DNA of 5,302 nucleotides, from the NCBI GenBank assembly GCA_003132865.1, contig PKYZ01000877.1:3184-8485 (forward strand), given 5' to 3'. Shown one piece after another: positions 1 through 5,302 of the stretch. The notes below the pieces were generated by a model. The model searched no databases. It worked only from the letters and a program-made list of their open reading frames with translations, and had not been told where the DNA came from. The position numbers and the translations under genes are program-made. Each line of letters begins with the position of its first letter. Within the stretch, counting starts at the first letter, position 1. This DNA is from Bryobacterales bacterium (lineage in GTDB: Bacteria > Acidobacteriota > Terriglobia > Bryobacterales > Bryobacteraceae).

Positions 1-1236
1 GGGGCGCTCGGCGGTCTGCCTGCCGAGCATCTGGAGGCGTTGCTGCTGCATGAGCTGGCGCACATCCGGCGACACGATTATTTGGTCAACATTCTGCAAA
101 GCATCGCCGAAGCTCTGCTTTTTTACCACCCCGCAGTCTGGTGGGTCTCGGGACACATCCGCGCTGAACGCGAAGCGTGCTGCGACGATTTGGCAGTGTC
201 GGTCAGCGGCGATGCGCTCACGTATGCGCACGCGCTGACGCAATTGGAATTGTACCGCCCGGCGCATTTCAGCGCCGCGGTCGCCGCCAGTGGTGGACGT
301 CTGGCCGATCGCATTGCAAGGCTGCTGGGCCAGTCGCGGCCAGCCGTCCACACCCGAATGGGGCCGGGCATCCTCGCGGTCACCATCCTGCTGATGGTCG
401 CAACATACGGATTGTTCGGCCAGTCCGACGCGCGTCCCGCGTTTCAATCGGTGTCGATCAAACAAAATACTTCGAATTGGAGTGAACGCTTCCAACACCC
501 GATGGGTATGAGCAATAACGCATCCTTGATGCTTCTCATCCAGTTTGCGTACGCGCCCCACGAAAACCCTATGGCAGGCCACTCCCTCCCGCTGCCCGCT
601 TCTCAGGTGATCGGAGGTCCGGCCTGGATCAATTCCGAGGGCTACGATATCAAAGCCAAACCAGGGGCCAATGCCGATCCGAAGCAGGTGTGGCTGATGT
701 GGCAAAGGCTCCTGGCCGACCAGTTCAAGCTGAGGCTTCATCGCGAGACGAGAGAGCTTCCCATTTATATTTTGACTGCAGCGAAGAACGGCTTCAAACT
801 GCCCGCACCGCCGAAGGACGTAGGCTGCGTCTCGTTTCCGCCCGGTACGGAGCCGCGATACGTCGCGGGGAGGGTCGACTGTGGCTATGTCTCCGGGCCC
901 TTCGGGGATTCGGACCGCCTGCAAATAAAAGGGAGCAAGGTCCGCATGGCTGATTTCATAAGAGAGCTTGCATCAGTACTGGACCGGCAGGTTTTGGATG
1001 GAACCGGATTCGCGGGCGAATTCGATCTCGATCTGAGTTTCACTACGGACCAGTCACTAAGCGGATCTCCGGGTTTCGGGCCGGGCGATCCAGGCGATTC
1101 CAGGCTCCCGACAGACCGCACCCTCCCAAACATCTTCGCCGCGTTGGAGGAACAGCTCGGGTTGCAGCTCGTGCCGTCAGAGGGTCCGGTCGAAGTTCTC
1201 GTCATTGATCACGCGGAGAGACCTACCGCAAATTAA
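1..1236 (+). CDS. BlaR1/MecR1-like M56 metallopeptidase fused to TIGR03435 domain (5' partial)
   Basis: The open frame runs in from base 1 (411 residues visible) and ends at TAA 1234-1236. A TTG at 40 is in frame, but homologous-looking sequence (LPAEHLEALL) precedes it, so the true start lies upstream of the window. Seen: the zinc motif HELAH at residues 17-21, followed by RRHDYL and then EREACCDD (about 56-63), which supplies the third, glutamate ligand. This pattern is typical of M56 peptidases of the BlaR1/MecR1 type, integral membrane proteases that in known systems cleave a BlaI/MecI repressor after sensing a signal. A hydrophobic segment (about 122-138) follows. From about residue 146 the rest matches the TIGR03435 pattern: an F-x-S-V-S-I-K start, GGPAWI, LLADQFKLRLHRETRELPIY, VLDGTGFAGEFDL, and a LEEQLGLQLVPSEGPVEVLVID ending (shown in pieces in the translation). 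This fusion is known in Acidobacteriota. The domain's function is unknown and no beta-lactam sensor domain is visible. The peptidase call is strong; the signal and target are unknown. Confidence 0.9.
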   Translation, partial: GALGGLPAEHLEALLLHELAHIRRHDYLVNILQSIAEALLFYHPAVWWVSGHIRAEREACCDDLAVSVSGDALTYAHALTQLELYRPAHFSAAVAASGGRLADRIARLLGQSRPAVHTRMGPGILAVTILLMVATYGLFGQSDARPAFQSVSIKQNTSNWSERFQHPMGMSNNASLMLLIQFAYAPHENPMAGHSLPLPASQVIGGPAWINSEGYDIKAKPGANADPKQVWLMWQRLLADQFKLRLHRETRELPIYILTAAKNGFKLPAPPKDVGCVSFPPGTEPRYVAGRVDCGYVSGPFGDSDRLQIKGSKVRMADFIRELASVLDRQVLDGTGFAGEFDLDLSFTTDQSLSGSPGFGPGDPGDSRLPTDRTLPNIFAALEEQLGLQLVPSEGPVEVLVIDHAERPTAN

Positions 1237-1249
1237 GTTGAGCAGTTGG

Positions 1250-1266
1250 GTTGTCTAGCTGGCAAC
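1250..1266. other. Weak hairpin in the convergent intergenic region
   Basis: The sequence GTTGTC-TAGCT-GGCAAC can form a 6-bp stem (one G-T pair) with a 5-base loop, 13 bases past the stop of the M56 gene. No T-tract follows on either strand, so it is not a convincing intrinsic terminator. The rest of the 231-base gap between the convergent genes (1237-1467) shows no tRNA, no terminator with a T-run and no gene that I can support. A minus-strand open frame that crosses into this gap (1517-1278) has no recognisable content. Confidence 0.2.
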
Positions 1267-1467
1267 GCATGATCGCTTCAAATTGGCTGTCTCCTCAGGA
1301 AGGTTCTCGCCAGCCTGACAGGACGGATGCTCGGATGAGAAGTGCCATCTTGGACTTTCGCCCGGCATGGTCTCGAATCCGGTGTTCTGGGCGCTAGATC
1401 CTCCGTAGTCGCGAAGCGTTTACCGATTGTGGCGATGATTTGCCATACAAGCGGAATCAGCGTTATT

Positions 1468-2868
1468 TTAACGCCTATGAACGCGTCCAGCCACCCACCT
1501 CCATCCGGCTGACGCAATGTACAGCATGCATGTATCCAGCAGAAGGTTGAATAGGTACATGTGCTTGATCACGTCGAATGCGTCGCCGTACACGGCGCTG
1601 AACAACGCCGCCAGGCAGCACACGGGAAGAAGCGTGAGCAGCTCCAAGCGCCGACGGCGCACGATGTCCCGGCTGCGGACCCATCTCCAGGCGGCCAGCA
1701 GCGGCCAGCCGGCAAGCCCAAATACGACCCACTGATTCACGGGCGGCAAGACGCGTTCGTGAAAACCGCTCCATAGGGTGAATTCACGGCTCTGTGCAGC
1801 CGGAGGCAACCCCGCGGATGGCTCGAAATTCCCATACCAGTCCCGCCGCAGGAACGTGATATTGGGTAGCAGCCCGTGCAGGCGCCGCCACATCCGCGCC
1901 GGCCGCAGCAGGTAGAAGTGCATCACGGTAAACGTGTTCACGCGTTTCAGCACTCCGGAGGCGGCCATCTGCGGAAAGTAGGTTCCAGGAGTCCAGGCGC
2001 CGGTTCCCGAGTATCTGGCGAGTTGCGGATCGAGCCCCAGCGCGCGCAGGTCCGCCTCTGGGTTCTTCGAATCCGCGAGGATGCCCGAGAAGACCACGCC
2101 GTAGGTATTTGCCTGGCGCCCGTAAATCGGCATGGCGAGCACGTTGAAAGCCGCGCACGCGAACATGGCGCAGCTACCCACTGCCGCCACTACCCGGGCC
2201 GGCTTCGACTCCGTCCACATCGCCAGCCGGAAAGTAAACAGGCCCAGAAGCAGCCCCATCGGCGCGTTTTGAGGCTTCGCCAATATCCAAAGGACCGACC
2301 ATAACGACCACCGGACGATACCTGGCAGGCCGGTCTCGCCCGCTCTGCCGATCTCCACGGCTTCGGCCAGCAACAGCAGGAAGAAGATGCAGGAAGCCGG
2401 CTCGGCGTAGAACGAATTCCAATAAACGGCGTGGCCGGCATCCGTCAACGCCACCAGCGCGCCGATCCAGACGAGGGCGTGCGCCCGGTCGTGCCGCATG
2501 ACCCACAGCAGCCGCGCGAAAGCCGCTAGAAAAGCCAGCGCGTGTACGAATCCCGCGACGGTGATATCCAGAGCGCCATCCTTGGAGACCAGCTTATTCA
2601 GCAACAGCGCGGCGCCCACGAATAAGTACTCGCTGTTGGCCTGCTCCCAGTAAGGCGAACGATAGCTCGGATCGGGGATGTACTTAGGCTCGACGTAGAC
2701 GTATTCGAGGCTGCCGTGGTGCTGCGGCCCGTAGCCGAACCGGCCGATGGTGCGGACGAAGTCGCCCTGATCGGCCAAGCCTACGATTGGCGGAATGAAG
2801 AGTTGGTAGGTGAGAATAGCGCCCGCGGCGGCCAGCACCGCCGTGTACAGTCTTCCGCCGTTGGACAT
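1468..2868 (-). CDS. Polytopic membrane protein, probable GT-C-type glycosyltransferase
   Basis: This is a 466-residue protein with ATG at 2868-2866 and TAA at 1470-1468. About nine or ten hydrophobic segments are visible, roughly at 8-30, 80-95, 101-125, 131-145, 157-173, 185-210, 225-246, 375-396, 408-426 and 432-455. After the first segment comes LADQGDFVRT (31-40). An acidic motif in the first outer loop (D33, D36) is where GT-C enzymes, which take sugars from lipid-phosphate donors, carry catalytic residues. Other conserved-looking stretches are YWNSFYAEP (149-157), LAKPQNAP (196-203), VFSGILADSKNPEADLRALG (259-278) and FTLWSGFHERVLPP (363-376). From memory this set resembles membrane proteins annotated as glycan-biosynthesis hexose transferases (WsfD-like), but I cannot verify that. 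No strong Shine-Dalgarno precedes the ATG. The gene is divergent from the next membrane-protein gene and convergent with the M56 gene. Membrane location is secure; enzyme class is tentative; donor and acceptor are unknown. Confidence 0.85.
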   Translation of the reverse strand: MSNGGRLYTAVLAAAGAILTYQLFIPPIVGLADQGDFVRTIGRFGYGPQHHGSLEYVYVEPKYIPDPSYRSPYWEQANSEYLFVGAALLLNKLVSKDGALDITVAGFVHALAFLAAFARLLWVMRHDRAHALVWIGALVALTDAGHAVYWNSFYAEPASCIFFLLLLAEAVEIGRAGETGLPGIVRWSLWSVLWILAKPQNAPMGLLLGLFTFRLAMWTESKPARVVAAVGSCAMFACAAFNVLAMPIYGRQANTYGVVFSGILADSKNPEADLRALGLDPQLARYSGTGAWTPGTYFPQMAASGVLKRVNTFTVMHFYLLRPARMWRRLHGLLPNITFLRRDWYGNFEPSAGLPPAAQSREFTLWSGFHERVLPPVNQWVVFGLAGWPLLAAWRWVRSRDIVRRRRLELLTLLPVCCLAALFSAVYGDAFDVIKHMYLFNLLLDTCMLYIASAGWRWVAGRVHRR

Positions 2869-2888
2869 GCTTCAGGCAGCAGTATAGC
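2861..2888 (+). promoter_or_regulatory. Weak promoter candidate for the plus-strand membrane gene
   Basis: TTGGAC (2861-2866), a 16-base spacer and TATAGC (2883-2888) make a poor sigma70-like pair; the hexamers match consensus at three and four positions. Transcription would begin near 2895. That leaves about six bases before GTG 2901, or about 50 before ATG 2946. The -35 lies over the start codon of the divergent gene, and the TATA core is the same one used by the minus-strand candidate. It is listed because the gene needs a promoter in or near this gap and nothing better is visible. Confidence 0.2.
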
Positions 2889-2889
2889 A
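2881..2889 (-). promoter_or_regulatory. Extended -10 promoter candidate for the minus-strand membrane gene
   Basis: Read on the minus strand, the bases are TGCTATACT: a TGn extension plus a -10 hexamer matching TATAAT in five of six positions. No good -35 hexamer lies 16-18 bases further upstream, which extended -10 promoters can tolerate. The predicted transcription start is near 2874, only about six bases before the ATG at 2868, which fits the absence of a clear ribosome binding site and would give an almost leaderless mRNA. This is a motif match only, in a 32-base gap. Confidence 0.35.
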
Positions 2890-2900
2890 GGCGCGAAACG

Positions 2901-5285
2901 GTGATAGACTTGAGAGGCTTGTGGGGCAGCCAAACTGAAACGCGGATGCGGCGCCACTCTCTCGCCATCGACTGCGGCATTCTAGCGTCTCTGGTTATCC
3001 TCAACCTGCTAACGATTGCGCCCTTCCTGACGATGGACTTCTCATCGCAGCCGTGGAACAACGACTACACCTACATTGGCATGTCCCGTATGTTCCGCGA
3101 CAGGCCATGGTCCTGGAATTCCCTGCAGTATGGCGGCGCGCCGTTCCGTTATCTGTACCCGCCACTGTTCCACATCATCGTCACGGCCCTTCCCGTGCGT
3201 TCGCTGGGCCGAGCCTACCATCTAGTCAGCGGCGCCGGTTATGCGCTGGTGCCCGCGGCGTTCTACATCGCCGCCCTGCAGCTCTTCCGCTCGCGGCGGC
3301 TGGCCGCGTCCTTGGCATTGGTGCAGAGCTTCTCGCCCACGGTGCTCTATTACCTGCTTCCAGCTTTCGGCAGATTCGCGGGCAGTTACAGCCATGGACC
3401 ATGGAACTTTGTCGCCCTGATCGCTGCGAACGAGTCCGCGCATACCCTGTCATTGGCGCTGGTCCTGCTGGTGCTGGCCGCGGCGTGGCGGGACCGCTGG
3501 ATCGCGGCCTCCCTCTGCGCCGCGGCCGTTTTCCTGATGAACTGGGCGGGCATCATTGGCCTGCTGATGGTCTTAACCGCCGTCGCGGTGGCCCGATCGC
3601 GGGATCTGGGGTACCGTCAAGCAGCACTACGGGTCGTGGGCGTGGCCGGCACGGGTTACGGGCTGGCGGCCTTCTGGATCACACCGGATTGCATCTACAC
3701 GACCAAGCTGCTCGACCGTGTCGTGCTGCGGCACATTCAGCCGTCCACACCGTGGAGTGCGGTTACGGGGATGGTGCTGGCAGGCGCGGCGGTGCTTCTT
3801 GCCATCGGCCTGTGGCCTCGAATTAAGCCGGCCGTCGCGTTCGTGCTGGCGTTGCTGGCGATTTCGGGCGCGGTTGTCATTGCTTACAGTGCAACGGGCA
3901 ACTACCTTCTGCCGCTCCCCCACCGCTACGTGCAGGAGTTCAACGTTGGACTGGTTCTGGCAATCGGATGCCTGGCAGGCGCGGCGTGGAAGTGGCGCCG
4001 GCCACTCGCAGTGCTGGTGCTCGTATTGAGCGCAGTGCCGGCTGTGCGGTTTCTCCCTGGGGCATGGACGGTGCAGCGGGGCGTTGACCCAAGCATTGAT
4101 CCGCGCACAACCAGCGCCTTTCAGATCTCCCACTGGCTGGCTCACAACGCGGGTTCCTCGCGCGTCCTCGTCGCCGGTGAATTGGAAGGCTCTCTGAACA
4201 TTTGGGCGGATGTCTCCCAGGTGGGAGGCAGCGCACAGGGCATCTCCAATTACCTGGTTCCCGCCGCGCACAGGCAGGTCATCCTGGGGTGCGGAGAGCC
4301 GCAAGCCCCGGCGCGAATTGCCGAGCTGTGGCTGCGGGCGCTGGACGTGCGTTACCTGGTCGTCGATGGCCCCGGGTCGGCGGAATACTTCCACTGGTTC
4401 GTGCAGCCGGAACGCTTCGCGGCGTGGCCGGCAGTCTGGACGAACGGAGCGGATACCATTTACCGGCTGCCGCCTCCGGACGAGCAGCCCGCCGTAGTCG
4501 TCGATCTGGCGCAGATGAAGCAACTCGGGCAGTTGCGCGCGACCGATGACGTGAAGTTTCTGGAAGGCTACGTTGCCTGGGCGCGCGGCAAGCGGGAGGC
4601 CCACATCCGTTGGTTGTCGCCGGATCGGGCCGAGCTGCGGGCGGATGCGGGCCCGAACGAGGCGGTTCTCGTAAAGGTGAACCACGACGCTGGATGGATC
4701 TCGTCGGAAGGCGCTATCGGCAAAGACCCCATCGGGTTTCTCTTAGTGACGGGAACGTCCAAGGGTCCGGTTAGCCTGCGATTCGGCGCTTCCTGGAGTG
4801 CATGGCTGGGGCGCGCCATCACCGTCGCCACGATTTTGCTGCTTCTTGTGTGGGGCAGGCTCCCAGCCTGCGGCGGCCTCCCAGCCCGCCCTGAGTGGCA
4901 TGGGATCACCGCCGCCGTGGCGCTCTTCCCCGCCATATTCGCGTACGGGATCTTGCAGTTCCACACCCCGGCCAATGTGGCCGTCGCCGAGCAAGCCTAC
5001 CGCAACTTGCGGCCGCCGCTCATCAGCCCCACGGGGATTGTGGATGGCATCACCTATGCGCAACCGCCGTTGGCACGCGGGAGCGTGATCTCGGTCTTCG
5101 GATCTGGTTTTGGTTCTCCATCGGATGCCGTGCGCGTCCGGATCGGCCAGCGGTTAGGGGAGATTCTCTATCGTGGTCCGAGTCTCGTGAACGTGCGCAT
5201 GCCTGCGGATGCTCCGCCGGTGGTGGATGTGAGCGTGGAAGTGAACGGGTGCCGTGGAAATTCTTTCTCGGTCTCGACGCGCTAA
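2901..5285 (+). CDS. PTPS-related/YfhO-like polytopic membrane protein with C-terminal TIGR03437-like domain
   Basis: The protein has 794 residues from GTG 2901, or 779 from ATG 2946. Neither start has a good Shine-Dalgarno; the ATG places MRRH directly before the first helix and is a credible alternative. Hydrophobic segments lie near 22-43, 103-126, 135-153, 178-195, 199-231 (probably two), 242-261, 286-304, 308-329, 345-362, 367-386, 634-651 and 668-686. The first outer loop carries NNDY (D55), then GGAPFRYLYPPLFHI (78-92). This resembles the start of the Pfam 'PTPS-related' membrane family, a misleading name for GT-C-like proteins. Residues about 388-630 are soluble; within them 565-628 (VKVNHDAGW near 591) looks like the beta-sandwich of YfhO-type proteins. 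After the last helix, residues about 705-794 match TIGR03437: GSVISVFGSGFG (727-738), EILYRGPSLVNVRMP (754-768) and VEVNG near the end. The positive-inside pattern puts D55, the soluble part and the Ig-like tail outside the cytoplasm. A role in surface glycan or glycolipid assembly is inferred; the substrate is unknown. Confidence 0.88.
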   Translation: MIDLRGLWGSQTETRMRRHSLAIDCGILASLVILNLLTIAPFLTMDFSSQPWNNDYTYIGMSRMFRDRPWSWNSLQYGGAPFRYLYPPLFHIIVTALPVRSLGRAYHLVSGAGYALVPAAFYIAALQLFRSRRLAASLALVQSFSPTVLYYLLPAFGRFAGSYSHGPWNFVALIAANESAHTLSLALVLLVLAAAWRDRWIAASLCAAAVFLMNWAGIIGLLMVLTAVAVARSRDLGYRQAALRVVGVAGTGYGLAAFWITPDCIYTTKLLDRVVLRHIQPSTPWSAVTGMVLAGAAVLLAIGLWPRIKPAVAFVLALLAISGAVVIAYSATGNYLLPLPHRYVQEFNVGLVLAIGCLAGAAWKWRRPLAVLVLVLSAVPAVRFLPGAWTVQRGVDPSIDPRTTSAFQISHWLAHNAGSSRVLVAGELEGSLNIWADVSQVGGSAQGISNYLVPAAHRQVILGCGEPQAPARIAELWLRALDVRYLVVDGPGSAEYFHWFVQPERFAAWPAVWTNGADTIYRLPPPDEQPAVVVDLAQMKQLGQLRATDDVKFLEGYVAWARGKREAHIRWLSPDRAELRADAGPNEAVLVKVNHDAGWISSEGAIGKDPIGFLLVTGTSKGPVSLRFGASWSAWLGRAITVATILLLLVWGRLPACGGLPARPEWHGITAAVALFPAIFAYGILQFHTPANVAVAEQAYRNLRPPLISPTGIVDGITYAQPPLARGSVISVFGSGFGSPSDAVRVRIGQRLGEILYRGPSLVNVRMPADAPPVVDVSVEVNGCRGNSFSVSTR
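4855..4890. repeat. Small GC-rich inverted and tandem repeat inside the coding region
   Basis: GCAGGCT-CCC-AGCCTGC (4855-4871) is a perfect 7-bp inverted repeat. It is followed at once by GGCGG...CCGCC (4872-4890), a second, shorter one. The two share a 12-base near-copy, CTCCCAGCCTGC (4860) and CTCCCAGCCCGC (4878), 18 bases apart, so the frame is kept and LPACGG is followed by LPAR. It encodes the short, probably cytoplasmic loop (about residues 652-663) between the last two membrane helices. It may be a local duplication or a REP-like insertion tolerated in a loop, but a repeat this short could also arise by chance in GC-rich DNA. Confidence 0.4.
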
Positions 5286-5302
5286 ACACGGCGACGCTAT
5301 TG

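Noticed and set aside
40..1236. TTG at 40 as the real start of the first gene
   Set aside because: The codons before it continue the conserved M56 sequence ahead of the HELAH motif without a stop. A protein starting there would also lack the membrane helices that M56 proteins carry before the zinc site.
1366..1385. TCTCGAATCC resembling a tRNA T-arm loop
   Set aside because: The flanking bases do not form the 5-bp T stem, the loop lacks the TTC start, and no acceptor, D or anticodon arms can be placed around it.
1278..1517. A 79-codon minus-strand open frame spanning the end of the GT-C-like gene and the intergenic region
   Set aside because: It overlaps the last codons of the well-supported gene in another frame, has no recognisable domain and no clear ribosome binding site. 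Most of it simply reads through the non-coding gap.
2920..2929. The 10-mer TGTGGGGCAG occurring both here and at 4849-4858, suggesting a dispersed repeat
   Set aside because: Several exact 10-base matches are expected by chance in a window of this size. The flanks differ, and only the second copy is followed by a palindrome.
3627..4685. A 352-codon open frame on the minus strand inside the 794-residue membrane-protein gene
   Set aside because: Its translation is rich in Arg, Pro, Gln and His with no domain or hydrophobic pattern, as expected for the antisense of GC-rich coding DNA. The plus-strand frame has coherent helices and family motifs throughout.

Overview
The window most likely comes from the chromosome of a soil Acidobacteriota bacterium of the Solibacter/Bryobacteraceae type. 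This is inferred from two lineage-typical domains read directly from the translations. One is a TIGR03435-type domain (soil-associated family) at the end of the first gene. The other is a TIGR03437-like domain (the 'Solibacter usitatus C-terminal' family, IPT/Ig-like) at the end of the last gene. High GC and dense coding fit this, but no rRNA or marker gene is present to confirm it.

Layout: positions 1-1236 (+) hold the 3' part of a BlaR1/MecR1-like M56 membrane metallopeptidase gene fused to a TIGR03435 domain; its 5' end lies outside the window. Positions 1237-1467 are a 231-base convergent intergenic stretch with one weak hairpin and no gene that I can support. Positions 1468-2868 (-) encode a 466-residue polytopic membrane protein of glycosyltransferase-C (GT-C) appearance. 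Positions 2901-5285 (+) encode a 794-residue polytopic membrane protein of the 'PTPS-related'/YfhO-like type, also GT-C-like, with a large extracytoplasmic part and a C-terminal TIGR03437-like domain. The last 17 bases hold nothing recognisable.

Functionally, the first gene looks like an independent signalling or proteolysis module. Its usual partner, a BlaI/MecI-type repressor gene, would be expected just upstream, out of view. The other two genes are a divergent pair whose start codons are separated by only 32 bases. Both encode membrane proteins with an acidic motif in the first outer loop, so a shared role in lipid-linked sugar transfer or cell-surface glycan assembly is plausible but inferred. 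The most unusual observations are the fusion of a GT-C-like membrane protein to a TIGR03437-like Ig fold, the tightly packed divergent promoter region, and the M56-TIGR03435 fusion. There is no mobile element, CRISPR array or RNA gene, and I see no convincing new multi-gene system.
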